Part shown: in pieces, positions 27,485-35,265 of the stretch
How positions within the stretch are numbered: the stretch's first letter is position 1
Layout: every line of letters starts with the position of its first letter
NCBI RefSeq assembly: GCF_001613105.1
Contig: NZ_BDBS01000003.1
Location: 1-64,000 of the forward strand
Length of the DNA stretch: 64,000 bases
Direction: 5' to 3'
Origin: Nocardia pseudobrasiliensis NBRC 108224
GTDB taxonomy: Bacteria; Actinomycetota; Actinomycetes; Mycobacteriales; Mycobacteriaceae
Program-made: the position numbers and the translations under genes
The notes under the pieces: model-generated
Told to the model about the DNA's origin: nothing
The model's input: the letters and a program-made list of their open reading frames with translations, nothing else
The model's database searches: none

Positions 27485-27529
27485 TAGTCAGAGAAGCTGA
27501 TTAAATTAGTCAGAGAGGCTGACTTAAAT
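27485..27529. promoter_or_regulatory. Tandem MarR operators in a divergent promoter
   Basis: A 22-bp unit is repeated directly: TAGTCAGAGAAGCTGATTAA from 27485 and TAGTCAGAGAGGCTGACTTA from 27507. Each copy is itself a dyad (GTCAG-5-CTGAC in the second). The 22-bp period puts both on the same DNA face. It lies between the MarR gene and the gene at 27547. Confidence 0.65.
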
Positions 27530-27546
27530 CGTAGCGGAGGCGACCG

Positions 27547-28194
27547 ATGGACTTCGACGAGGAACGCGCGTGGCGAGTCATCGAGGCACAGCGCCGCGCG
27601 CTCGCGGATGTGCTGTCCGGCCTGAGCGTCGAGGAGTGGGAGACCCCGTCACTGTGCGTGGGCTGGCGCGTGCGCGAGGTGGTCGCGCATATCGTTCTCG
27701 CGACCCACCCGCTGGCGCTGTGGCCGACGGTGCGCGCCCTCGCGCGTGCAGGCGGCCGCTACAACGCGATGATCGACGCCCTCACCCGCGACTACGCCCG
27801 CCGCCCCGAGGCGGATCTGCTGACCGAACTGCGCGAGAGCGCACCGACCCGCACCCTGCCCGCGGCGACGAATGTGCGAAACATCCTCTTCGACACCATC
27901 GTTCACGCTCAGGACATCGCCCTCCCCCTCACCCGTCCGATACCGGTACCCCCACCGGACGCCGCCGTCGCCGCGACCCGCGTATGGGCCATGGGCTGGC
28001 CGTTCCGCGCCCGCCGACGCCTGGGCGAATTCCGTTTGTCCGCAACCGACACCGAGTGGACCGTGGGCTCCGGCCCCGAAATCCGCGGACCGATCGTGGC
28101 CCTGCTCCTGCTGCTCACCGGCCGCCCGATCGCCCTGGAACAGCTGTCGGGCGAGGGCCGCGACGATCTCGATCGCCGCCTCCGGGCGCGGTGA
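27547..28194 (+). CDS. TIGR03083/maleylpyruvate isomerase-like (DinB-fold) protein
   Basis: 215 residues. The N-terminal four-helix part has WETPSLCVGWRVREVVAHIV, typical of mycothiol-dependent maleylpyruvate isomerase/DinB-like proteins, with the metal His in VVAHI and a second in IVHAQDIALPL. A C-terminal beta part ends in the SCP2-like region. Such enzymes use mycothiol in isomerase or detoxification reactions. The tandem operators upstream point to control by the divergent MarR. Confidence 0.85.
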   Translation: MDFDEERAWRVIEAQRRALADVLSGLSVEEWETPSLCVGWRVREVVAHIVLATHPLALWPTVRALARAGGRYNAMIDALTRDYARRPEADLLTELRESAPTRTLPAATNVRNILFDTIVHAQDIALPLTRPIPVPPPDAAVAATRVWAMGWPFRARRRLGEFRLSATDTEWTVGSGPEIRGPIVALLLLLTGRPIALEQLSGEGRDDLDRRLRAR

Positions 28195-28199
28195 GCGGA

Positions 28200-28568
28200 T
28201 CAGGCCGACGCCGGAATCGTCAGGCAGAACGGATGTCCCGAGGGGTCCAGCAGCACTCGCCATCGGTCGGGCGCGGGCTGCGTCTCGGGCTTTCGCGCTC
28301 CGATCGCGAGCGCTTCCGCCTCCGCTCGATCCAGATCCTCGACGAACAGATCCAGATGCAGTTGCTTGGGAATCTCGTTGTCCGGCCAGTCCGGCGGGCG
28401 GAACTCCTCGACGCGCTCGATGGTGAGGAAGACCCCGCGCGCTTTCAGCGCCACCAATTCCTCGGATTCGTAGGTCACGGTCAGGTCGAGCAGTTCGCGA
28501 TAGAACCGCCCGAGCCCGATCGGATCGTCGCTGTCGAGTGAGATCGCGCCCAGTCGCGCAATTGCCAT
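28200..28568 (-). CDS. VOC-family (glyoxalase/bleomycin-resistance fold) protein
   Basis: 122 residues with two beta-alpha-beta-beta-beta repeats. It starts ARLGAISLDSDDPIGLGRFY; later HLDLFVEDLDRAEAEA and a C-terminal LLDPSGHPFCL match the vicinal-oxygen-chelate fold. Metal ligands are possible at His of HLDLF and Glu of FLTIERVEE. The substrate is unknown; members range from dioxygenases to resistance proteins. It is convergent with the TIGR03083 gene. Confidence 0.85.
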   Translation of the reverse strand: MAIARLGAISLDSDDPIGLGRFYRELLDLTVTYESEELVALKARGVFLTIERVEEFRPPDWPDNEIPKQLHLDLFVEDLDRAEAEALAIGARKPETQPAPDRWRVLLDPSGHPFCLTIPASA

Positions 28569-28580
28569 GAAAGCGTTGTA

Positions 28581-29990
28581 TCAGTTGCCGATCGGGTACT
28601 GGAAGATGCCCTGGACGACGGTGACGACCTTGCGGAGCCATTCGGGCCAGGTGGATTGGTCCAGGGCCATGGAGCCCTCGTCGTGGAAGACGCAGCCGTC
28701 GGGGACCGGGACGCCGTCGAAGCGGTCCTTCAGCCAGGTGATCTCCTTGGCCCAGGCGATGAGCAGCAGGGAGAAGTGTTCGCTGAAGTTGTCGCGGACG
28801 TATTCGACGTGAGCCCGTGGGTCCTTGCAGTAGGTGGCGTAGAGGTCGTTGACGGGGCCGACCGGGACGATCCAGTCCGGATTGGACTGGAACATGAATA
28901 CCGGCATGTCCGGGGTCGAATGCCCCAGCCGCAGTTGTTCGAAGACCGCGGCGGGCACGGGATCGCTGAATGCGTCGGGCCGATCGAACAGCCCGCGCAG
29001 GTTTACGAACGGCAGTACGGCCGCACCCCACAGGCAGAACGGTTGTTTGACCACGGCCATGGCCTTGCCGAAGCCGTTCATGTGCTGGTCGTAATAGGTC
29101 TGCAAATCCGGATATTCGCGCGCGGCGGCCAGCATGCCCGAGAGCAGCAGCCCAGATGCCACATTGTTGCTAGCCATATCGATCATGCGCACCAGATCCA
29201 CCGGGATACCGCCCTCGACCACACCGACGACATTCAACTCCGGTGCGTAGGAAGCCTTCAGCTCGGCGCTGTGCCCGGTGGCGATGGCGCCGCCGGAATA
29301 GCCGACCAGACCGACCTTGGTCCGCACGCCGTCGAGTCCGAGCAGGTCGAAATTCTCCGCGGCGCGAATGCTGTCGAGGGTGATGCGGGCATTGAGCGGG
29401 CCCGCGCCGAAGGCCATGTAGGTGGCGTCGTAGTCGGGCATGTTCAGCGCCCAGCCCAGTCCGAGCCCGGTGATGGCATTGATGAACTCGACCGGAATGT
29501 TCAGTGCGCCCGTGATATTCGGCGGCACCGACGCCAATTGCAGTTCATAGGACGGTGAGCAGTATCGGGCGCTCGAGTCGATCGCGAACTGATAGGACAG
29601 CAGATTCCGCGGCAGCCCGTTGTTCCCGCCGCGCGGTTTGGCCACGGTCGTGACCGCGGCGATCGGTTCGCCGCGAGTATTGGTGGAGCGGAACGACAGC
29701 TGCCAGGCGTCGATGTTGTAGGGCAGCACCGAGTACAGCGACAGATGCACCTCGCGGGCGGCGATGATCTCACCGGGCTGTTTCGCCGCCACGACGGCCG
29801 GATCGGGTTGGTAGAACCCGGGATCCAGTTCCGGCGGCAGCGGGGGTATCGGGAACGGCAGCACCGGCTGCACGGGAACCTGCGAATTCGGTTCGGCCCA
29901 CACCGTTCCCGCCGAGGCCGCGAGAGTCGCCGCGACGACTGCCACCACCGCCACACGCCCGAGCGACTTCGATATTCCGATCACACGCAT
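28581..29990 (-). CDS. Secreted lipase, LIP-type
   Basis: 469 residues. The signal peptide runs to about residue 32 (SAGTVWAEP). A Pro-rich linker (VLPFPIPPLPPELDPGFY) precedes the LIP lipase domain with WALNMPDYDA, the nucleophile elbow GYSGGA and the late Asp/His region (NPDWIVPVGPV, NFSEHFSLLL). It belongs to the secretory lipase family that degrades triacylglycerols in actinomycetes and fungi. ATG 29990 has GAGGAGC upstream. Confidence 0.88.
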   Translation of the reverse strand: MRVIGISKSLGRVAVVAVVAATLAASAGTVWAEPNSQVPVQPVLPFPIPPLPPELDPGFYQPDPAVVAAKQPGEIIAAREVHLSLYSVLPYNIDAWQLSFRSTNTRGEPIAAVTTVAKPRGGNNGLPRNLLSYQFAIDSSARYCSPSYELQLASVPPNITGALNIPVEFINAITGLGLGWALNMPDYDATYMAFGAGPLNARITLDSIRAAENFDLLGLDGVRTKVGLVGYSGGAIATGHSAELKASYAPELNVVGVVEGGIPVDLVRMIDMASNNVASGLLLSGMLAAAREYPDLQTYYDQHMNGFGKAMAVVKQPFCLWGAAVLPFVNLRGLFDRPDAFSDPVPAAVFEQLRLGHSTPDMPVFMFQSNPDWIVPVGPVNDLYATYCKDPRAHVEYVRDNFSEHFSLLLIAWAKEITWLKDRFDGVPVPDGCVFHDEGSMALDQSTWPEWLRKVVTVVQGIFQYPIGN

Positions 29991-30261
29991 GTTGTGCTCC
30001 TCGATGAGACATCACACGAATTGACGCAATCTATCACTCAGGAATAGCTATGAATTCGCTCGAAGGCGCGACGCGCGTCGGTCGGACATACGCGCGGCCG
30101 AATTTTTCAACGGGCAGCCGACCAGAGTGTCGCCGATTCGATTGATCCGCCGCACAAGTTCGAGCTTCACGTCCCCGCAGCCGCCGGCCGGATCCGACCG
30201 GATCTCGCGGCATGCGACACGCAAGGATCGGCGGTGAGCTCGCCTCGCTCTGTGACGGGTA

Positions 30262-31053
30262 TCACTCCCAATCCGGCGTCGCCCGCAGTACGAGACAGAC
30301 GAAGCCGAACGATTCCCGATACCCGCGCACCCACTGGTGCCGATGCGTCGCCGCGGCCGCGAAGGCCTCGCGACCGTCGGAATCCCCGAAATGATCGAGC
30401 GCCCATTCGGCCAGCGACCCCGTCCAGGACCATTCGTATTCATCGAGCTCGGCCCGCGTGCTGATATACCCGTACACGGGCGTCCATCCGTCGGCCACCA
30501 CCCGGTCCACCGTGGCGGCCAGATCATCGAGCTCGCCGAGCAACTCGACCGCCTCGGCCGACGGTTCGCGCTCCCAGAAACCATGACCGACCAGAACCCG
30601 CCCGCCCGGGGCGAGATGCGCTCGCGCGGCCGCGAGGGTCTGGGTCAGACCGCCGAAAACGTGGACCGCCCCGACACTGAGCACGAGATCGAAGGTCCGC
30701 TCGGCCGCGAATCCCGCGGCGTCGCAACGATATAGCGTCAGCCGATCCTCGACCCCGAGCCGCCGCGCATTCGCGCGCGCCGTCGCCAACGCCGAGTCGG
30801 CGATATCGACGCCCTCGGCCCGCAGCGCCGGATACGCCGCCAGCGCCCGCAGCAACCATTCCCCGCCGCCGCAGCCGAGGTCCAGCACCTGTTCGTCGCC
30901 GCGCACGATCGCGCGCCGCAGCAGCCGCCGCACCGATTCGTCCCCGATCGGGCCCGCGATCGGATGGTCCGTATGCGCCAGCGCGGAGATCTGTTCACGA
31001 TTCATCGCGCGGATCCTGGCATCCCCGGCCAGCTCATGCATCCGAATATTCAT
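30262..31053 (-). CDS. Class I SAM-dependent methyltransferase
   Basis: 263 residues. Motif I VLDLGCGGGEWLLRAL, the acidic residue in EGVDIADSAL, motif II-like FDLVLSVGAVHVFGG and the post-I helix define a class I methyltransferase. The C-terminal 60 residues include YGYISTRAELDEYEWSW and HRHQWVRGYRE. The substrate is unknown. It is divergent from the NTF2-like gene across an AT-rich gap with two GGTT/AACC dyads. Confidence 0.87.
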   Translation of the reverse strand: MNIRMHELAGDARIRAMNREQISALAHTDHPIAGPIGDESVRRLLRRAIVRGDEQVLDLGCGGGEWLLRALAAYPALRAEGVDIADSALATARANARRLGVEDRLTLYRCDAAGFAAERTFDLVLSVGAVHVFGGLTQTLAAARAHLAPGGRVLVGHGFWEREPSAEAVELLGELDDLAATVDRVVADGWTPVYGYISTRAELDEYEWSWTGSLAEWALDHFGDSDGREAFAAAATHRHQWVRGYRESFGFVCLVLRATPDWE

Positions 31054-31062
31054 TAGCGGCCG

Positions 31063-31109
31063 GTTAACCAGTGTGACGAATATTGTAGTACCACTCGGTT
31101 GACTAACCG
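31063..31109. promoter_or_regulatory. Two related dyads in a divergent promoter
   Basis: GGTTAACC at 31063-31070 and CGGTT-GACT-AACCG at 31096-31109 share the half-site GGTT/AACC and lie 30 bases apart in the 86-bp gap between the methyltransferase and NTF2-like genes. They could be operator sites of an unlinked regulator; no regulator gene adjoins them. Confidence 0.35.
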
Positions 31110-31139
31110 ATCGGTCCAGCCAATAGTGGAACTATCGGA

Positions 31140-31673
31140 ATGACGAGAGAGGTGGTACCGGTGGATCAGGCACGGTTCGACGACTACATCGCCCTCTACA
31201 ACTCCGGCGACTATCGCCGGGTGGCCGAGGAGTACTGGACCGACGATATCGGCATCGTCCAGTTCGGCTGGACCCTCGCCCGCAATGCCGAGGAATTGCT
31301 GGATTGGTGTCACCGGACCCGGGAAGGCATCTCGCACACCGTGATCGTCGAGGAAGCCGAATTCGACGAGTTCGGCCTGCGGATGTGGTCACGCCAGCTG
31401 AGCATATTCGTCTGCCACAACGACAACGACCTGGTCGGCCTGCACCCCTTGACCGCCGGTCAGGTCTACGTGGCCCCGGTCACCGTCCAACACCTGTTCC
31501 GCGACAATCGCATCGCACGCATTCTCCTCGAGGAGAATCACGGTCAGCTCCGGATCCTGCGCCCGGACAACCGCATCGCGCCGACCGGGTACCGGCGCGG
31601 CCAGAGCGTATCGCTGTCCCGCGCCGAATACCTCGACCTCGGCCGATCGCTGGAATCCGATCCGGTGCGCTGA
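31140..31673 (+). CDS. NTF2/SnoaL-like protein
   Basis: 177 residues with an NTF2-like pattern: DQARFDDYIALYNSGDYRRV, EEYWTDDIGIVQFGW, an ARNAEELLDWCHRTREG helix and strands with VCHNDNDLVGLHPL and VTVQHLF. This pocket-shaped fold serves as cyclase, dehydratase or hydrolase. No pathway neighbours are evident. It is divergent from the methyltransferase gene, so a joint function or joint control is possible. Confidence 0.65.
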   Translation: MTREVVPVDQARFDDYIALYNSGDYRRVAEEYWTDDIGIVQFGWTLARNAEELLDWCHRTREGISHTVIVEEAEFDEFGLRMWSRQLSIFVCHNDNDLVGLHPLTAGQVYVAPVTVQHLFRDNRIARILLEENHGQLRILRPDNRIAPTGYRRGQSVSLSRAEYLDLGRSLESDPVR

Positions 31674-31802
31674 CCGGATTATCCGCGAAATACGCTGTGG
31701 GTCAGGAGAATTAAAAACGATACGCCCATCGGAGCGGTCGGCACCGTGGCGGGTAGTCTCGGAGAGAACGGACACGGTAGCGCTTCTCCGAGGACGTGGG
31801 AT

Positions 31803-32519
31803 ATGACTTCGAACGGGCCGACCGAGTTCACCACGACGTCGGATCTGGCCGCACGACTGGGTGATCTGGCACGTCATCTGCAGGAACAGGTGAACGTCGA
31901 GGATACGCTGCAGAGCATTGTCGAGTCCGCGGTGCATACGGTGCCGGGGGCCGCATACGCGGGTTTGTCGGTCGTCCAGGCCCGCCGGGCCATGAGCACG
32001 CCGTTCGCCTCGGCCGAACTGGTCCGCGAGGTGGACCGGGCGCAGATCGAATTCGGTCAGGGCCCCTGCGTGGACGCGCTCTACGAGAAACACACCGTCT
32101 CGATGCCGAATACCGCCTGCGAGCAGCGCTGGCCGCGGTTCGCCGCCCGCGCCGCCCAATTGGGCATCGGCAGCATGCTGTCGTTCCAGCTATGGGTCGC
32201 GGACAACGATCTCGGCGCACTGAATCTCTATTCCCACGCCGCAGAGGCATTCACCCCTGATTCCGAGCGTGTGGGACTGCTGTTCGCCACCCACGCCGCC
32301 GTCGCCATGGCCGACGCTCAGCAACTGGCACAGCTGTCCCAGGCGATCGACACGCGCGACATGATCGGTCAGGCCAAGGGCATTCTCATGGAACGCCACC
32401 GGCTCACCTCCGATCAGGCATTCACTCTGCTCGTCCGTGCCAGTCAGCACACCAATATCAAATTGGCCGATATCGCCGAATATCTCACCAAGACCGGCGA
32501 ATTCCCCGCCTCGCTCTAG
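31803..32519 (+). CDS. GAF-ANTAR domain regulator
   Basis: 238 residues. An N-terminal GAF domain (about 25-165) with PGAAYAGLSVVQ and FGQGPCVDALYE is followed by an ANTAR domain (about 175-230) with DMIGQAKGILMERHRLTSD. It should sense a small ligand and bind RNA to prevent termination, as known for actinobacterial GAF-ANTAR proteins. ATG 31803 follows GAGGAC. The stop overlaps the convergent lipase stop in a shared CTAG. Confidence 0.92.
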   Translation: MTSNGPTEFTTTSDLAARLGDLARHLQEQVNVEDTLQSIVESAVHTVPGAAYAGLSVVQARRAMSTPFASAELVREVDRAQIEFGQGPCVDALYEKHTVSMPNTACEQRWPRFAARAAQLGIGSMLSFQLWVADNDLGALNLYSHAAEAFTPDSERVGLLFATHAAVAMADAQQLAQLSQAIDTRDMIGQAKGILMERHRLTSDQAFTLLVRASQHTNIKLADIAEYLTKTGEFPASL

Positions 32520-33664
32520 CGGGCCCCGGCCAGAAACGCGTCCAGCGCGGCCCACATCGCCGGATTGAACTGCACATGTCGCCCCGCGCCGGGAACCACC
32601 CGGAAATCGACGCCGTTGGCCGCGAACTGGGTCACCAGCGCACCGTGCAGCGGCGCGGGCACGTCGGTGTCGGTGGCATTGAGGAACAGTAGGATCGGCG
32701 CATTGTATCCACTGGTCGGCACGGTCATATACGACCGCAGCGCGTCCCGGATGACGCTGTCGGACAATGGTTTCGACAACACCTCCCCGACCCCGACCCC
32801 GCGCACGGCGGCATCGATCGCGGGCTGGCACAGCGTGGACGCCTGATCCAGCAGCGCACGCCCGCGCGGACTCAGATATCCGTTCACGTCGACATCGGGA
32901 CGCGCGGCGCGCAGTCCGCCCAGAATATCGGCGAAATATCCGGTGAGCCCTTCCATACCGGGCACCGCGGGAAAGCCGGGTCCCGCCAAAGGCAGCGCCT
33001 TCTCGATATCGGATTCCGGATCCACCGCGACGGTCCCGCGGAAATCGAGTTCGGGAGCCACGCGCGACTGCGTCCACCCGGTGCCCAGTGCGGCCTGCCC
33101 GCCCTGCGACAGCCCCAGCACCGACCAGGTCCGCGACAACTCCGGCCGCGCCGAGCGCACGGCCCGGACCATATCGATGGTCGCCGCCGCCTCGGTCTTC
33201 AGCTCGAGATACGGATGCGGCCCGGTATCGAACAGACCCAGCCCGAGATAGTCGGGCGCGACCACCGCGAATCCGAGCGACACCAGATGCCGCATCAGGA
33301 TGTCCTCCTCGGCGATATAGACCGTGCGCGGATAGGTCGACGGATCGGATTTACCGCCGCAGCCCTGCCCGAGCCCGGTCGTGCCGTGATCGAAGGCCAC
33401 GATCGGCCAGCCGCCCACCGGCGCGTCGCCCGCGGGGACGAACAGCGCACCGCTGGCCGGGCGCGGCGCCCCGCTCGAGTCGGTGGTCCAGTAGCTGACC
33501 GCCGAACCGCCGGGTATGTCGTGGAAGCTGTCCGGCTGCGCCGATTCCGAGATCAGCATCCCCGGAGTTTCCGCACCGGCGGTTCCGGCCTCCACGACCG
33601 GAAACATGGCCGCCAGCGCGGCGACCATTGCCAAAGAGCCGATACCACCACGTAGATTCCGCAT
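32516..33664 (-). CDS. Secreted lipase, LIP-type
   Basis: 382 residues. The signal peptide ends near AGTAGAETPG. Domain features are GGWPIVAFDHGTTGLGQGCG, FAVVAPDYLGLG, the nucleophile elbow GLSQGGQAA, a late Asp in NATDTDVPAPLH and His in GAGRHVQFN. This is the third LIP-type lipase of the window and is about 35-40% similar by eye to the one at 14714. It is likely involved in host or environmental lipid use. Confidence 0.88.
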   Translation of the reverse strand: MRNLRGGIGSLAMVAALAAMFPVVEAGTAGAETPGMLISESAQPDSFHDIPGGSAVSYWTTDSSGAPRPASGALFVPAGDAPVGGWPIVAFDHGTTGLGQGCGGKSDPSTYPRTVYIAEEDILMRHLVSLGFAVVAPDYLGLGLFDTGPHPYLELKTEAAATIDMVRAVRSARPELSRTWSVLGLSQGGQAALGTGWTQSRVAPELDFRGTVAVDPESDIEKALPLAGPGFPAVPGMEGLTGYFADILGGLRAARPDVDVNGYLSPRGRALLDQASTLCQPAIDAAVRGVGVGEVLSKPLSDSVIRDALRSYMTVPTSGYNAPILLFLNATDTDVPAPLHGALVTQFAANGVDFRVVPGAGRHVQFNPAMWAALDAFLAGAR

Positions 33665-33827
33665 CCGAGGCGTCTCCTCTGCCGGGCGAGTCGGTCAATT
33701 CGACCTAGATTAGCGAATAGACAGCTATCAACAGATTCGGGTGGTCGATCGCGAGTCGCCCGCCACGGCCGCGAGCGACCCGAATATCCGGCTGTCCCAC
33801 CCGCCGCGCGCCCGATAGCATCCCGGT

Positions 33828-34076
33828 GTGCAGACCGCGGTCACCATCGTCACCGAACTCCCGCGCGGCGGCGCGCCGATCATCGCGGTCATCGGAACCC
33901 TGGACTCCACCAACGCATTTCGGCTGCACGACGCGCTCACCATGGCCGTCACCCTGCGCCCGGCCGATACCGTGCTGCTGGATCTGACCGCGCTGCGCGG
34001 TATCGACGACGCCGCCCTGCGCGTACTGCTGGCCCACGGCGATCGCCTGCGGCAGTTGGCATCTCGCGCGCTGTAG
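33828..34076 (+). CDS. Short STAS-domain-like protein
   Basis: 82 residues from GTG. The pattern PIIAVIGTLDSTNAFRLHDA then DTVLLDLTALRGIDDAALRVLL follows the STAS fold of anti-sigma factor antagonists. The position of the phosphorylated Ser (DSSGL in SpoIIAA) reads DDAAL here, so it lacks the normal switch residue. It is also shorter than usual (about 105-110), ending right after the second helix. It may be a degenerate or ligand-binding STAS. Confidence 0.6.
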   Translation: MQTAVTIVTELPRGGAPIIAVIGTLDSTNAFRLHDALTMAVTLRPADTVLLDLTALRGIDDAALRVLLAHGDRLRQLASRAL

Positions 34077-34153
34077 CGGCCGAGGGACGAACCCCGCGCC
34101 CGTGCCGATACGATTCGCGGTCGGAATCGGTTGGCACAAGGAAAGGTTGTGGA

Positions 34154-34996
34154 GTGATCGGCTGGTGGCATGCCCTGGTACTGGGGCTGGTGCAGGGATT
34201 GACGGAATTCCTGCCGATCTCGTCGAGCGCGCACCTGCGGTTGACCTCCGCGGCCCTGGGCTGGCCCGATCCCGGCGCGGCCTTCACCGCGGTCACCCAG
34301 CTGGGCACCGAGACCGCGGTGCTGATCTACTTCCGCAACGACATCGCGGCCATCATCAAAACCTGGACGCTCTCGCTGTTCCGGCCCGAACTGCGCAAGG
34401 ATCCGCAGGCCCGCCTGGGCTGGTTCGTCATCGCGGGCACCCTGCCGATCGCCCTGCTCGGCGTGGCGTTGCAGGACACCATCGAGACCGCGTTCCGGGA
34501 TCTGCGCATCATCGGCGTCACCCTGATCGTCTTCGGCCTGATCCTGGGACTCGCCGATCGCACCGCGCGCAACAGCAAACCCCTCAACGAGCTGAACCTG
34601 CGCGATGCGCTCTGCTACGGCTTCGCCCAGGCGCTCGCGCTCATCCCGGGTGTGTCCCGGTCCGGCGGAACCATCAGCGCGGGCCTCGCCCTGGGCTACA
34701 CCCGCGAGGCCGCGGCCCGCTACTCGTTCCTGCTCGCCATCCCGGCCGTCCTCGCGTCCGGACTGCTGGAACTCACCAAGATCGGCGAGGAGGGTCACTC
34801 CCCCGACTGGGGTCCGACGATTCTGGCGACCGTGGTCGCCTTCGCCGTCGGCTACGGGGTCATCGCCTGGTTCCTGCGCTATGTGTCCACGCGCGGCTTC
34901 GCACCCTTCGTCTACTACCGAATCATCGTCGGCATCATCCTGATCGGCTTGGTCGCCACGGGTGTGGTCGCCGCCAACTCCGGCGCGATCGGCTGA
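34154..34996 (+). CDS. uppP: Undecaprenyl-diphosphatase (UppP/BacA)
   Basis: 280 residues, multi-pass. The active-site motifs EFLPISSSAHL and PGVSRSGGTISAGL are intact. It removes phosphate from undecaprenyl pyrophosphate to recycle the lipid carrier of cell-wall synthesis and confers bacitracin resistance when abundant. GTG 34154 follows AAAGG. It is slightly compact. The gene lies 85 bases upstream of the Cys-repeat peptide gene, in the same direction. Confidence 0.95.
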   Translation: MIGWWHALVLGLVQGLTEFLPISSSAHLRLTSAALGWPDPGAAFTAVTQLGTETAVLIYFRNDIAAIIKTWTLSLFRPELRKDPQARLGWFVIAGTLPIALLGVALQDTIETAFRDLRIIGVTLIVFGLILGLADRTARNSKPLNELNLRDALCYGFAQALALIPGVSRSGGTISAGLALGYTREAAARYSFLLAIPAVLASGLLELTKIGEEGHSPDWGPTILATVVAFAVGYGVIAWFLRYVSTRGFAPFVYYRIIVGIILIGLVATGVVAANSGAIG

Positions 34997-35026
34997 TGTG
35001 ACCTAGCTCATACCCTTGGCGAGCGC

Positions 35027-35044
35027 TTTACTCCTCCTTTACTC
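35027..35044 (+). repeat. 11-bp-spaced direct repeat before the peptide gene
   Basis: TTTACTC occurs at 35027-35033 and again at 35038-35044, an 11-base period. Direct repeats with this spacing are typical of tandem OmpR-type regulator binding. It is in the 85-bp gap between uppP and the peptide gene, about 38 bases before the ATG. Confidence 0.45.
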
Positions 35045-35081
35045 TCGAAGTCGTAGGTTCGCTTCGATCGGAGGATGCTCC

Positions 35082-35216
35082 ATGAACGACGTGATCAAGA
35101 TTCTCGCCCAGGATTCGAATTGGGACAGGTGGGTGGCGGCGAATTCCTCGTCATCGTCCAAGGACGGCTGCATCTCCAAGTCGGGATGCATCTCCAAGGC
35201 CGGTTGCATCTCCTAG
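35082..35216 (+). CDS. Candidate ribosomal peptide precursor with threefold GCIS repeat
   Basis: A 44-residue gene. The leader-like part (MNDVIKILAQDSNWDRWVAA) is followed by NSSSSSK and then three tandem core units DGCISK, SGCISK, AGCIS that end at the stop codon. The cysteines are six residues apart. GGAGG at 35070-35074 lies 7 bases before the ATG, an ideal Shine-Dalgarno. Repeated Cys/Ser cores behind a helical leader are typical of RiPP precursors. A hairpin and the ANL-type ligase gene follow. I know no family with this exact core. Confidence 0.7.
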   Translation: MNDVIKILAQDSNWDRWVAANSSSSSKDGCISKSGCISKAGCIS

Positions 35217-35222
35217 TGCGTT

Positions 35223-35252
35223 CGGGCCGGATCGCCGCGGCGGTCCGGCCCG
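35223..35252 (+). terminator. Hairpin between peptide and ligase genes (attenuator-like)
   Basis: CGGGCCGGA (35223-35231) pairs perfectly with TCCGGCCCG (35244-35252), a 9-bp GC stem with a 12-base loop that is itself self-complementary (CGCCGCGGCG). It starts 7 bases after the peptide stop and ends 13 bases before the ligase ATG. Such intercistronic hairpins keep precursor mRNA in excess over enzyme mRNA. Confidence 0.55.
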
Positions 35253-35265
35253 CTTCGCCGGCGCC

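Noticed and set aside
29991..30261. Possible gene in the 271-bp gap between the lipase and methyltransferase
   Set aside because: The frames are Arg/Ser-rich without start signals or motifs; I treat it as non-coding promoter and 3' region.
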